Assembly (NCBI GenBank): GCA_023313575.1 | Contig: JAJTTP010000001.1 | Span: forward strand, 682,001 to 746,000 | Reading direction: 5' to 3' | DNA length: 64,000 bases | From: Eutypella sp. D-1 | Taxonomy: Eukaryota > Ascomycota > Sordariomycetes > Xylariales > Diatrypaceae | In this document: positions 37,900-50,523 of the stretch, piece after piece | Layout of the letters: each line of letters begins with the position of its first letter | How positions within the stretch are numbered: the stretch's first letter is position 1 | Notes under the pieces: model-generated | Databases searched by the model: none | What the model saw: the letters and a program-made list of their open reading frames with translations, nothing else | What the model was told of the DNA's origin: nothing | Made by a program: the position numbers and the translations under genes

Positions 37900-38133
37900 C
37901 TACCTACACGTAGGTACATGTACTTCGTGGATCGCTCTCTGTTGGGCCTTCCAAGGTTCCTCTTCCACATGCTTGTACGGAATGACCCAATAATTGCATA
38001 CAGCACAAATACAGTCATCCCCAATGGATGGTTCAGGTATGCGATCAACCTCTGATTGGTCCAATTGACCGCCATTCAGCTTCCAGTATGGCGGTAGCTC
38101 AAGGTTTTCTGGAATATTTAAGACAACTTCCAT
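37900..38133 (-). CDS. small hypothetical protein candidate (77 aa)
   Basis: Not recognised. The translation has a protein-like composition: LELPPYWKLNGGQL, then PEPSIGDDCICAVCNYWVIP with two Cys in C-x2-C spacing, then a charged tail. It lies in the middle of an otherwise gene-free region and has no visible neighbour exons, so it could equally be a gene fragment or chance. The ATG at 38133 is the only one in the frame. Confidence 0.25.
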   Translation of the reverse strand: MEVVLNIPENLELPPYWKLNGGQLDQSEVDRIPEPSIGDDCICAVCNYWVIPYKHVEEEPWKAQQRAIHEVHVPTCR

Positions 38134-39707
38134 TTTATGGATCTACAAGACCTCCCTATTTACTATCAACACAGAACAGCAGCTGCGATGCTTATTACAT
38201 CAATTCGTAATAATTCAGAAATACCTTATCAGGATATTGGCTATCTCATCAGGTAGGACCGGGTATAATAGAGAAATAATATTGTGTTAAGTAGTTTTCT
38301 CTGTGTTTTAATGTTCGAATTTACATGACGATATACACATGGATAGATATATACCTCCTTTACCTTCCAGCTTAAGTTGTTCTTTAGAGAAAGAAATTAC
38401 CCGAACTAGAAAGCACTGGCTAACCTTGGAAGCTAAACCAGTACGGGGCATGCCAGATAATCAAATAATGGGTTTCTTGTACCTAGGTAGGTACGTATAT
38501 GGACCCTGATAAATGGTAATTTGTCTCCAACATATCTCTAACAACCTTGGAAGGAAGGGAGTAGCATATGTAAATTAAGTACACCTGGGCATATTTATCA
38601 AGCGCAGTTGCACAGGCGAAAATGCCAGGTTGCTTTTTGGGTATACTCAAAGTACGTACATAACTACCATGTAGGTACCTAGTATCCATGGATATTAATA
38701 ACTCAAAAATAAAACAACCTTAAAGCCAAAAACAGCCTTAGCCCAGGCAGCGCAGAACCAAAAACAACCAATCCGATACGACGGTTCGTTCAAGCTTCGA
38801 CTTCTATACCTACTTCGGTACGGCTAGGTTACCTTTAGTTGAAGTTACTAGTTGCGCATAGCCCATACGTGTAGGCGCAAACTTTAGGTAACTGGGTAAC
38901 TGAGTAAAAACCACTTTACCTTTAGGGATACTTACTACCACACTTTACTACTACTACCTACCTGGTATTTACTACTACTTCATGAGACTCCTACTTCATA
39001 ACCTTGGATCCTGATCCTTTATTTGAGTATATCTATCACCATACATGTGTTGTTCTATTAACCAATAGACTCCCAAGGTCTTCCTTCAGTCACGACCGGG
39101 AACGGTTGAACGTTGTTTATCGTATTTTCCTTTTCCCCTTTTCTCCTTCTACTGGCTACCTACCTACCTACCTACCAAGCAAGGTAGGACCTTAACATCA
39201 GTTGCGTGTACCGTGTCGTCGTCGCTGTCTGCCTACCTAGGTACTTATTCAAGGTGTTGCCTGTCTGTATTTCCATCGTCGACAACGTATCCTCTTCGTA
39301 TCCTCTTCACCTCGTCTTCTTTTTATACCCGCCCCTTTCCGGGCCATCTATTTAATCTAGCGATACCCTACTGAACCATTTATTTGTCATATTACCTTTC
39401 AATCACCCCGACGACGGGCGCGACGAGCTCTCTTCTCTCTCCCATTTAATCCCGGCCGATTTCCGCATTTCCGCATTTCTGCATTTCCACATTTCCACCT
39501 AGGGATTCCAACTGCGATGCCCCTATAGACACGATAGACGATAGACGATAGACGATCCTACGGAACCGCCAACCACCAATTGCCAATTCACATTCACGTA
39601 CTTCCTCACTTCATGGCATTCTCGATCATTCATCACACCGTAGCCGACACTTCCGCCTTTGCGACTGTCACCGCCGTCTCCGTCTTCTCCGCCTTCTGCC
39701 CTCCGCC

Positions 39708-42700
39708 ATGACTTCCATCGTCTTCGTCGTCTCTTCTCTCGAGGCCATAGCTTCCTCCAAGGAGGCCCAGAGGAATAAGAAGCTTGCTGAACTCGCCGAA
39801 ACTGCTCTCAAGGCTGTCAAGGAAGGTGGTTCGCAATTACCCGATCCTGATGTCGTCTTCGCCCCTTTACAACTGGCTGCCAAGTCCAATAATAGCCAGC
39901 TCATCAATACCGCCCTCGACAGCATACAGAAACTTATTTCCTCCTCTTACTTCTCCGTCGATGCCACTGCCGATGCTACCGCCGCCGCCACGCGGGAAGA
40001 TGGCACCGAACAGGCCCCTATGGTAGATCGTGCCATTGATACCATTTGCGACTGCTTCCAGGGCGAGACCACCCCCGTCGATGTACAGCGCCACATCGTC
40101 CAGGCTTTGCTGGCCGCTGTCCTGAACGACAAAATCGTTGTCCATGGCGCGGGCTTGCTCAAAGCCGTCCGCCAAGTCTACAATGTCTTCTTACTGTCCA
40201 GAAGCACCGAGAACCAACAGGCCGCTCAGGGCACTTTGACCCAGATGGTCGGTATGGTATTTGAACGTGTTAAGATGCGATTACACATGCGAGAGGCCCG
40301 CGTGAACCTGGGCAAACTCAAGCACAGTTCTAGCAATGTTACCTTTGACCCGTCCGAGGCCGCCCACGAGAATGGTGAGGACCACGAGGACGAAGAGGAT
40401 CAAGAGAACGGCGATGGTGTAAACGGAGGCGAGGCAGCCGGCGACTCCGCCGCTGCTCCTGCGGAAGCCGTGGCCCCGGAATCTAAACCTGAAGAGGGCA
40501 GTGGCAATGGCAGTGGCAATGGCAGTGGAGGTCCCAAATTGACCTTGAAAGATCTTGAGCATCGCAAGAGCTTCGACGACTCTAACCTAGGTGATGGTCC
40601 GACAAGGGTCACACAAGTCAAGCCTGCTACGAAGCCGAGGAGGAGCGTATCCGACAGCACTCAGAACGATCCCGCTTCCGAAGAAACCGCCGAGTCTGCC
40701 GAGGCGGAAGATGAGGTTTACATCCGCGATGCTTACCTGGTCTTCCGCTCATTTTGCAACTTATCTACGAAAGTCCTCCCCCCTGATCAGCTATACGATG
40801 TCCGTGGTCAGCCTATGCGATCAAAACTGATATCGCTCCATCTCATCCGCACTCTACTCAACAACCATATCCACGTCTTCACTTCACCTCTGTGTACAAT
40901 CACCAACACAAAGAGCAACGAACCGACAAGCTTCCTTCAGGCTATCAAATTCTACCTTTGCCTCAGCATCACAAGAAACGGGGCGAGCTCGGTGGACAAG
41001 GTATTCGAGATCTGCTGCGAGATCTTCTGGTTGATGTGGAAGTTTATGCGTGCTCCATTCAAGGCAAGTAACTGAGCATACATTCATTCGTAACCCCCGT
41101 GCCTTAGTGCAGTTGAAGTTGGTCTAACCTAGCCTGTGATAATAGAAAGAGATTGAAGTATTCCTCCACGAGATTTACTTAGCGCTTCTAGCACGCCGGA
41201 CTGCCCCCTTATCCCAGAAGCTTTACTTCGTCAATATCCTAGGCCGTTTCTGTGCCGATCCCAGGGGCTTAGTTGAGGCCTACCTCAATTACGACTGTGA
41301 CGGCCAAGTCGACAACCTCTTTCAGACGATCATCGAGGATTTATCCAAGTATGCCAGCACCTCTGTCCCTGTGACAGTCGCCCAGGAACAGGCGTACGAA
41401 GAGAGGAATTCCAACGCGAACAACGCTTCGGAATGGCAGCTCAAAGGCATGCTACCACCGCCTCTGAATATGAGGGACATCCTGCCCCAGGTCGAGCCGG
41501 AATCCGAGATACCCAAAGAATATGTCGTTAAGAGAGCAGCGCTGGACTCCCTCGTTGAGGCTCTACGGTCTCTTGTCAACTGGTCCGTGGCAGGGCGTGC
41601 CGATGCTAGCAGTAGTTCACCCGACGGAGGGGTCCGAGCTTCAGCGGATGAATACCGGGAGTCTATCGATCCTTCGATCGCCGATAGTGCCTCACGGTTT
41701 GAAACTCCTATCCCGCCATCTACACCCGTAATCGACGATGACCCGGCTCAATTAGAAAAGGAAAAGGCCCGAAAAACTGCTTTGTCGAAAGCTATCCAGC
41801 AGTTCAACTTCAAACCCAAAAAGGGCATCAAGTTACTCATTCAGGAAGGCTTCATCCCCAGTGACAGCCCGGAGGACATAGCCAAATTCCTGATTCGAGA
41901 AGACCGGTTGGATAAGGCCCAGATTGGCGAGTACCTTGGTGAGGGCGAGCCGAAGTATATCGAGATCATGCACGCCTTTGTGGATACCATGGATTTCACC
42001 AAGAGGCGTTTTGTTGATGCTCTGCGGCAGTTCCTGCAATCTTTCCGTCTTCCTGGCGAGGCACAGAAGATTGATCGCTTCATGCTTAAGTTTGCTAATC
42101 GCTATGTCATGGGTAACCCCAATGCCTTTGCTAACGCCGACACGGCCTACGTTTTGGCGTATTCCGTCATCCTACTGAATACGGACCTTCACAGTAGCAA
42201 GATTGCTCGCCGTATGACCAAGGAGGACTTCATCAAGAACAACAGGGGCATCAACGATAACGCCGATCTGCCGGATGAGTATCTCATCGGTATTTACGAG
42301 GAAATTGCCAGCAACGAAATTGTTCTGAAGAGTGAGCGTGACGCAGCCGCAGCAGCGGGCAATGCTCCTGCACAACAATCATCGGGTTTTGCCGCCGGTC
42401 TTGGCCAAGCCTTATCTAATGTCGGCAGAGACCTGCAGCGGGAAGCTTACGTTCAGCAGTCAGAGGAGATATCGTTGCGGTCCGAGCAACTTTTCAAAAC
42501 TTTATTCAAGAATCAGCGAAGGAACGCCGCCAAAGCCGGTATCCGGTTTATCCCTGCGACGTCATTTAGACATGTGGGCCCGATGTTCGACGTGACGTGG
42601 ATGTCGTTCTTCTCGGCTCTGTCAAGCCAGATGCAGAAGGGACAGAACCTCGAGGTGAGCAAGCTGTGCCTAGAGGGCATGAAGCAAGCTACGAGAATTG

Positions 42701-45420
42701 CCTGCTTGTTCGACCTGGCAACCCCCCGGGAGGCGTTCATGTCTGCACTTAAGAATGCCACCAACCTGAGTACCCCTCAAGAGATCCTCGCAAAGAATGT
42801 GGAAGCCCTCCGAGTCATTCTTGAGCTCGGTCAGACCGAGGGAAATTACCTGAAGGAGTCTTGGAAAGATATCCTGATGTGCATCAGCCAGCTCGACCGG
42901 TTACAACTCATCAGTGGCGGAGTTGACGAGGGTGCTATCCCAGACGTGTCGAAAGCTCGTTTCTTGCCTCCCGAAAGAACTACTTCGACAGATTCGCGCA
43001 AGTCGACTGCGTCATCACGGCGGCGTAATACTGGCCCTAGAGGCTTTTCTATGGAGATCGCGCTTGAGAGCAGGTCTGACGAAGTGATCAAGAGTGTCGA
43101 CCGAATCTTTAGTAATACGTCGACGCTCAACGGGGAAGCTATAGTCTACTTCGCACAGGCACTTACGGAAGTTAGCTGGGATGAGATCAAAGTATCGGGC
43201 TCGAATGACTCTCCCCGAACGTACAGTTTGCAGAAGATTGTCGAGATCAGTTACTACAATATGACCCGTGTGCGTTTTGAGTGGACTAACATCTGGGCCG
43301 TCCTTGGTGAACATTTCAACAAAGTCGGCTGCCATAACAATACCGCCATCGTGTATTTCGCACTCGACTCGCTACGCCAACTGTCGATGCGTTTCATGGA
43401 GCTTGAAGAGCTTCCCGGTTTCAAGTTCCAGAAGGATTTCCTCAAGCCCTTCGAACACGTCATAGCTAACTCTAATAACCTGACCGTCAAAGACATGGCC
43501 CTGCGGTGTCTGATCCAGATGATCCAAGCACGCGGAGAGAACATCCGATCCGGTTGGAGAACGATGTTCGGTGTGTTCACTGTCGCTGCTCGGGACCCCA
43601 ACGAAGCCATCGTAAACCTGGCATACGATAACGTCACCCTGGTTTATAAGACTCGCTTCGGCGTCGTCATTTCTCAGGGGGCCTTCACCGACCTGATTGT
43701 TTGTCTCACAGAGTTCTCTAAGAACATCCGGTTCCAAAAGAAGAGCTTGCAGGCCATGGAAGCGCTGAAGTCGATAATTCCACGCATGCTCAAGACGCCA
43801 GAATGCCCCTTGGCGCAGAAGTATAGCAAGGAGCCTCCGGATGAAAGCTCGACGAAATCAGCTGATGCTCTCTCCAGAAAGCAGAGCGGCACGTCGCTAG
43901 AGGAGGGTTTCTGGTTCCCCATCCTCTTCGCCTTCCACGACGTTCTGATGACTGGAGAGGATCTGGAAGTTCGTTCCAACGCGCTTAACTATTTCTTCGA
44001 GGCTCTTCTGCGGTACGGCGGTGACTTTCCATCCGATTTCTGGGATATTCTCTGGAGACAACAGTTATACCCGATCTTCATGGTCCTGCGGTCCAGACCG
44101 GAGATGACCAACGCGCTGAATCACGAGGAGCTTTCTGTCTGGCTCTCGACGACTATGATCCAAGCGCTGCGCAATATGATCATCCTTTTCACGCACTACT
44201 TCGACTCACTGGAGTACATGCTGGATCGCTTCCTAGAGCTGCTCGCGCTCTGCATACTGCAGGAAAATGATACTATAGCGAGAATTGGGAGCAACTGTCT
44301 CCAGCAGCTCATCCTACAGAACGTGACTAAGTTCAACGAAGGTCACTGGTCCAAGATCGTGGGTGCGTTCTGCGAGCTATTCGAAAGGACGACCGCGTAC
44401 CAACTTTTCTCGGCCGCGACCCTCAATGCGCCTTCGGCCCTCTCCCCGCCGCCGAACGGTCTAGGATTTGATGTCCCTCTGACGCCCACGAGTGACACGT
44501 CCCCGGAAGAACAGTCGCTCGCTATCAATGGCGTTGATACAAATGGGGCACCGTCGGGGACGGATCCCGCCACCACAGGACCATCTGCTGCCGACGACGA
44601 GGCCCTCCGAACCCCGGTTCCTCAGACACCGCTCGAAGAATTCAAGCCCAACTCCTCGCTTCAGCAACAACCTGTTGTCGTGACTGCTGCGCGCCGCCGG
44701 TTCTTTAACCGCATCATTTCTCGGTGCGTGTTGCAGCTACTCATGATAGAGACGGTCAATGAACTTTTCTCCAACGACGCCGTGTACGCGCAAATTCCCT
44801 CGACCGAGCTGCTGCGCCTGATGGCGCTGCTGAAGAAGTCTTTCCTATTTGCCCGGCGGTTCAACAATGACAAGGACTTGCGGATGCGCCTGTGGCGCGA
44901 GGGTTTCATGAAGCAGCCGCCCAACCTCCTCAAGCAGGAGAGCGGCTCCGCGGCGACCTACATCCAGATCCTATTCCGGATGTTCGCGGACACGTCCCCG
45001 ACGCGCGCCGATAGCCGGCCGGAGGTCGAGAAAGCGCTGGTACCCCTGTGCAAGGACGTCATCAGGGGCTACCTCGCGCTCGAGGAGGAATCGCAGCACC
45101 GCAACATCCTCGCCTGGAGACCGGTCGTGGTTGACGTCCTCGAGGGCTACTCGACGTGGCCGGAGAAGGAGTTCAGCGACCATATTGATGGGTTCTATCC
45201 CTTGGTTGTCGAATTACTCGGCAAGGAGATCAACCCTGACCTGCGAGGCGCGCTCTTGGCGGTGCTCAGGAGGGTCGGTGAAGTCGGCCTTGGCATTGTG
45301 AGCATGGCTCCCGGACGTAGGCAGAGCGTGGTTAGCATCGCCCCGCCGGAGACCCCGACGGCGGAGATGCGGACGGGAGATGAGGAAGGGGAAGTCGGGG
45401 CGCAGATGATTCACGAATAA
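39708..45420 (+). CDS. SEC7: Sec7-family Arf guanine nucleotide exchange factor (BIG/Sec7 type)
   Basis: Two exons (39708-41063 and 41146-45420) encode 1876 residues. The order is an N-terminal DCB region, an acidic and Gly/Ser-rich linker (about 210-330), and the HUS region with its box around Asn500-Asp504 (NYDCD). The Sec7 catalytic domain spans about 662-847, with the glutamic finger Glu757 in FRLPGEAQKIDR and the ANADTAYVLAYSVILLNTDLHS block after it. Long HDS repeats follow to the C-terminus. It activates Arf1 at the trans-Golgi, driving vesicle formation. The length and order match large Arf-GEFs of the Sec7/BIG group. The only intron (41064-41145) has a GC donor (AAG|GCAAGT) and a CTAAC branch site; the frame requires it. 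The last 60 residues are low-complexity. Confidence 0.93.
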
Positions 45421-46836
45421 AGGGACGCGTTGCGGCATGCTTCATCTACGATATTTAGGGATTTTGTGAGCTAGGGGCCCCTGCGCGAGTCGGGTCTTGG
45501 CACCATGCCGTGTTAGATAGGCAGGCTTGTACGAACACATGATTTAACAAAAAACCATCGGGTCGAAATGAGGAAAAGTAAAGGGTGAGAGGGGGAGGGG
45601 GGGATGAAGAGAGGTGAGGGATCTTCATTGGTTGCTGCCCTGGTGCCTCCTGTTTCTTTTTTCCAGGCGAGGCGGGAGTTTGGCGGGACTTGATTAAAAA
45701 AAAGATAAAGTGTAACATGTACCGGTACCGGAGAGAATAGAGAGTTGGTTCAATACCTAGCTTTTGTTTTTTCCCCTCCCCATGCTAGGAAACCTTGGGA
45801 AATCAATCCATTGTAGCTACGTTTATTAACGACCTGCCGGCTAGTGGTCGCCTTCTCGCAGGTTAGTTGGGTTGATATAGCGGTGCTTTTTGATATCGCC
45901 GCCCCCACAAACACACACATAAGGGGAAGAGTTGGTCGTATAGGGAGAATTTGGTACGAGTCGTTGGATTGATACAAGTAAGCAACATATCAGTTGGAGC
46001 TGTAGAGTGACTTTCGAGCAAATCCAGAAATACCTGGCTTTTGCGTCATACATGTTATCATAATTACCCTACCTATCAACACTCACATGCGTTGTCTACT
46101 TCAGAAGAAACCCGTGTAAACTGCAGCATGTTAACCAATTTCTATGACGGACATATACATACAGAGATGGATCCTTTCTTCATCGTTGAGATTGGTGGTT
46201 GATACGGTTGGTCCTTTTATTACACCCGTAAATCCATGTATGCATAATATGTTTGAGTAATCGCAAAGAGACAGGCCAATTCACCCCGTAGATAGGCAGC
46301 GAACGAGTCGGGTTAGGTTTGAGGGTATTCAATCCATAAACTTGTTCTTACACCTCCGACACGGCCATTGATTCGATCACCGTCGTCCCGTCTCTAACTT
46401 GCTGTTCATGTATTCATTCCTCTATGTAATAGTGGGATCCTCCCAACCTATACCGAAGGTACTCCTGCCCATGCAAAGATCAGAACAGGTTAAAAGCAGC
46501 CAGTCCGATGAGTCGCTTAAGATCAAGCTTAAATCCCACTATCGCTTCTGAAGATGTGGATGACTCGTACCGTAAATGGCAAGGCCGGTACTAGCATTGC
46601 TGTTACATGCAAGTTTGTTCGGCCTTGAATTCATAGTCAGCGCAGGGGAGACAGAAATAAATAGATGGTCCAAGCAGAACGGTGCTGTCCTTACATGAGA
46701 TTCGCATCCAGAATCCGCCAAGGCGAGCCTTCGCGACGCGAAGGGCCTGGCTGACTGAGATCTAGGCCAGCTGGCGATACTCGTATTAGGTAGAACTTGG
46801 CAAACCCACCCTCAAAGGGGAGCCACAAGGGGGTCT
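45421..46836. other. tail-to-tail intergenic region, no gene seen
   Basis: 1.4 kb after SEC7 and before the 3' end of the Hsm3-like gene. It presumably carries both 3' UTRs. Only short open frames without recognisable domains were found. Confidence 0.5.
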
Positions 46837-48035
46837 TCAAGTCGTCGTAATTTTATGGATGAACCTCCTCAACTCGTCGGCCTCATCAGGCACGGTGCGA
46901 TCCGGCAAGCTCAGTATGGCGGCCTTCAGGATAGGGTCATGCGCGGTAGCATCGCTCACGAGGCTTCTAAGCGTGTCGATCTTGTAGGCGGAGAAGGGAG
47001 TAATGCGCTGAATGCTCAAGAGGGCCTCGAAGAAGTCGATGAGGTTGAGGTGCATAAGCGTATCCTCGTTATCGATCATGTGCAGGGCAGCGAAGTGTAG
47101 CAGGCCAAAGTCGCCGTCGACGCCAGCATAGGTCTGATTTATATCGGGGAAATCGGAGCGAGTGAGGACAGCGAGGTTCAGTGCGGCCAGACGGGGAAGG
47201 ACACGGAGCAAGCGACCCTGGGCCAGGGTCCGTTGCTGGTCAGTGAGACGGGGCAGACTGGTGTCGACATCTGAATTATCCGAGTTATCTGGACTGGGGT
47301 GAGGGCGGGGGCTGCAAAGTGAGAGGATCAGAGCATAGATGTCGCGATCATGGAATATCCTCCGCCACATGAGCCCCTGTCCCGGGGGGTTGCGAACGGC
47401 GATCTCCATGCCATTTAATGATAAGCCGTCCTGGGGACGAGTATCACAGTCGATATCCAGCAGATCACCGAGGACCCTAGAGCCTTTCTCGCCGACCTCG
47501 ACCTGCGGGGCGCTCAACCACTGGGTGAGGAAGCTGGTGAGAACATTCTTCATCATGGCGAGGATGGCAGCCTCGGCGGGGGTCTTGGCGGCCTTCTCAA
47601 GAATGGTCATGGCAAGGATGTTGGCGGAGGGGGCGGGAGAGCGCATGGCTTGAATGATCATGTCCTCGGAAGCAAAGGAGAGGATCTGAGTCAAGGTCAA
47701 GGGCCGGAGCAGTTTGATGGTCAAGCTGCAAAGGGTGGCCGGGTCCTGCTGGTATTTCAGGAGGACCTTGGTGATGCTGGGGAGGAGCCTGGGTATGAGG
47801 GGGAGGATGTTGGCGTCTATATTATCTTGTTAGTAGATGCTGCTGTACTCCAGAGTCATCATAGATTCATTCTTTGGTATAGATTACCTGTCAACTGGAG
47901 CTCAACATCGTCGAAGAGCTTGACTTTCAAAGGTTGGTTGGGATCGTCAAAAAGGTCGTCGAGGTGCTTCTCGAGGATGTCGACGCCGGTGACGGGTATG
48001 GTGTCGGTGTCCATCTCGACGGCTATTCTGGTCAT
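46837..48035 (-). CDS. Hsm3/PSMD5-like 26S proteasome assembly chaperone
   Basis: Two exons (48035-47888 and 47816-46837) encode 375 residues made of helical, Leu-rich repeats without catalytic motifs. The pattern (TDANILPLIPRLLPSITKVLLKYQQDPATLCSLTIKLLRPLTLTQILSFAS, shown here in parts: DANILPLIPRLLPSI, LTLTQILSFASEDMI and VGEKGSRVLGDLLDIDC) resembles fungal Hsm3, the base-subunit assembly chaperone first named as a mismatch-repair protein. The assignment is from memory and moderately sure. The protein is shorter than yeast Hsm3 (about 480). The 71-nt intron has a GTAATC donor. The frame is open upstream to 48260, but that part is Asn/His/Thr microsatellite, so the ATG at 48035 is preferred. 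Confidence 0.65.
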
Positions 48036-48892
48036 ATCTGCGGGGGGGGGGGGGGAGAGTGAGGAAGAGTGAGAGACGATAACCAAAGCACTAGTGGGAG
48101 TGGTGGTGGTGATGGTGGTGATGTTTATGGTGATATTGGGGTTGTGGTTGTGGTTGTTGTTGTTGTTGAAAAAGGAGGAAATGTCGTCACCCCTCCGCTG
48201 CCTACAGTGAAGTAAGCTACCTAGGTACACAGCTAATGCTAATCGTACTATAATTACCAAGTACGTAAGTACCTAATATCTACGGGTAGCTGTCTGAAGT
48301 GGGGGAGAGCTCGAGAGGTGTCGGGCGTCGAGCTGGTGTATGTGGAATCTAAAACGGGCTAGAACGGTACCCGTAGTATCGGAACGGGTCATAGCGGGGT
48401 AATCCGATCTGGTTAGCTAACCTTAATTCCATGTTAAGAGCCTGGAGCCCCACCAGATCGACTATCTACATATACATAGGTATCTCAAGTACCTAGCCTA
48501 GATATCATGTACCTTTAGCTCTAATAGGTAGGCATGGTCCCCGCCAAAAATTTGACTGGCTTTTAGCTTAGAGGGAGGTACTTCTAAAGTTATCATTTCG
48601 ATGCCATTTTTATATCTTAATTAAGCATTTTCTTCTTTTCTTCTTCCTTTTTTCTACTTATTATATTTTTTTCTCATCCAACCTCCAACCTCCAACTTCC
48701 AGCTTTAAACTTCCACATATTTGCCACCAGTATTTCTTGACAGTTCTATCATATTTTACCTTACACACCCACAGCATACGTGAAAATAAAATCGAGCGAG
48801 CCGAGCACTGAACTCGTCGAGTCCCTCTCTCTCTCTCTCTCTCCCATTCACCCTCACTCACCCAATCCCCCCACCATCAATGCAGCCTCAGC
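48036..48892. other. head-to-head intergenic region with poly-G and GTT/GTG microsatellites
   Basis: Contains a run of 14 G at 48042-48055 directly before the Hsm3-like start, a GTG/GTT-rich microsatellite at about 48098-48170, and a CT-rich leader (48828-48843) before the Rpc31 gene. TACCTAGGTA-type motifs occur at about 48220 and 48480. It must hold both promoters. Confidence 0.6.
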
Positions 48893-49921
48893 ATGTCCGG
48901 CCGCGGCGGTAGAGGAGGAGGCCGAGGCGGCCGAGGTGGTCGTGGCGGCAGGGGCGGTTCTAAACCCGGGCCGCCAGGTCTCCCCGGTTTCGACAACGAG
49001 ACGAACCTGCTCATGAGCCGCGAACCTCAAGAAACCTACCCGAAATCCTATAAACCCCCCATCGCCCCGAATCTCACCCCCGACGAGGCCCGCTGCGTCG
49101 CTTCCCTGGTCGCCTTCCGCCGCGCCTTTCACAATTCTCCCTTATACACCCACCGTCATATCACTTCCGAGATGATGACCACCGCTGCTGCGTCCGCCGG
49201 TACTTCCACCACCACCACCCTCTCCGATCCCGTCCCCCGCATGTACGGCCAAGCCCAGGTCAACGCGCGTTACGGCGTCAAGAACCGCGCTACCCTCGAC
49301 CCCTTCCTGGCCGTGCCCATGTACAGCCACCGCTTCGTAGACGAGTCGCGCGCCCTGCCCGAATTGAAGGGTCGCCCGTACGCCAAGGATTTCTTCCCGG
49401 AGGAGTTGTGGGCCACACTCGATGGCAAGGACAAGGGTGGTCCCAAGGGCAGCGGCGGCGGCGGCCCTAAATCCTCTACTGCTGCTGCTGCTGCTGCTGC
49501 TACTGCCGCCGCCGCCGCCGTGAACGGCCAGGACAAGCCGCGCGGCACGAAGCGCGGGAGACCCGTCGTCGGCGAAGACGACGATGTGGACGACCCCTTC
49601 GGCGACCTGAACGATGACGAGGCCGCGTTTCAGAGCCTACACGGCGGGAGGAGGAAACCGGAGACGGAAGAGGAGCGGAAAAAGCGGATCGCCGAGGCGG
49701 CTGGCAAGGCGGAGGAAAACAACAACAATGAAGACGGCGGCGGCGGCGGTGCCGAGGGCGTCAACCTCGACGACGAGGAGCAGGAGCTGTCCCAGGAGGA
49801 TGACGACTACGAGGACGACGAGGATGGTGGCGACTACGACGCCGAGCAGTATTTCGATGACGGCGCCGACAACGAGATGGAGGACGATGGCGGCGTCGGC
49901 GAATCCGCCATGGATTTCTGA
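48893..49921 (+). CDS. RPC31: DNA-directed RNA polymerase III subunit Rpc31 (RPC7)
   Basis: A single exon encodes 342 residues. It starts with an RGG-rich segment (residues 2-22), followed by GLPGFDNETNL and a conserved central block (RYGVKNRATLDPFLAVPMYSHRF; its core is RYGVKNRATLDPFL) and a FFPEELWATLDG block. A Ser/Ala tract near 195-210 is encoded by GCT/GCC triplets. The C-terminal third is very acidic (EEQELSQEDDDYEDDEDGG) and ends in GESAMDF. This architecture of conserved core plus acidic tail is characteristic of Rpc31, part of the Pol III-specific heterotrimer needed for initiation. The ATG context and the frame leave no competing start. Confidence 0.88.
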   Translation: MSGRGGRGGGRGGRGGRGGRGGSKPGPPGLPGFDNETNLLMSREPQETYPKSYKPPIAPNLTPDEARCVASLVAFRRAFHNSPLYTHRHITSEMMTTAAASAGTSTTTTLSDPVPRMYGQAQVNARYGVKNRATLDPFLAVPMYSHRFVDESRALPELKGRPYAKDFFPEELWATLDGKDKGGPKGSGGGGPKSSTAAAAAAATAAAAAVNGQDKPRGTKRGRPVVGEDDDVDDPFGDLNDDEAAFQSLHGGRRKPETEEERKKRIAEAAGKAEENNNNEDGGGGGAEGVNLDDEEQELSQEDDDYEDDEDGGDYDAEQYFDDGADNEMEDDGGVGESAMDF

Positions 49922-50523
49922 AAAGTGATAACGAGGGAAGAAAACTGAAGTCCCAAGCAAGTCTTGAGGAATACCGTCGAGACACACAGCACCGCAAGGA
50001 AGGAAGGACATATATACCCCTCCCTCTCCCCACCATTAAGCCTCACCCTTCCGTATTCTTGGCTAAGTCGCCGTCTCTTCTCATCTCGGGTCGAAATCGG
50101 GGTTTCTGGGTGGTAAATTGGATGTATGGGTTGATCGCATTGATCGATCATTTTTGACGAGTAGCTGTATGGCGCGATGATACCAATTGACGATTTGCAT
50201 ATATAATGAATGGCGTTCATGTTGATGGCTGGAGCCAACTTCAAATACCACCAGTTTGTTCCTTCATCTTGTCGTATATGTATGCGCATGCGTATACATA
50301 TATACATTTAGTCCTTTTCATAAGCTTGGTTCTGTCGACCAACTCTATTCTACGGGCATACGGAGACCAGCGACGACACACATCGGCACAGAGACACCCT
50401 CTAGGCGTCAATCTTATTCGCAGAGAAAACAAAGCAATTAATTGAACACGCTACGTAACTGAATACGCGATCCAAAGGATATAGGGAAAGAACCCAGAAG
50501 CCCTAGTCTACCCCAAATCCTGG
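49922..50523. other. intergenic, no gene seen
   Basis: 600 bp after Rpc31. TATA/CATA-rich stretch at 50273-50310. No supported feature. Confidence 0.5.

Larger units (their letters stand above)
36903..39707. other. head-to-head intergenic region, 2.8 kb
   Basis: Lies between the E2 start (minus) and the SEC7 start (plus). It has pyrimidine-rich leaders near both genes, a (CA)n run at 36959-36979, clustered CTACC repeats at 37420-37470 and 39150-39180, and several TACCTAGGTA and AACCTTGGAA motif copies. One 77-codon frame is listed separately as a weak candidate gene. Confidence 0.5.

Noticed and set aside
48036..48260. N-terminal extension of the Hsm3-like protein
   Set aside because: The frame is open but encodes Asn/His/Thr microsatellite translation; the ATG at 48035 gives a normal N-terminus.
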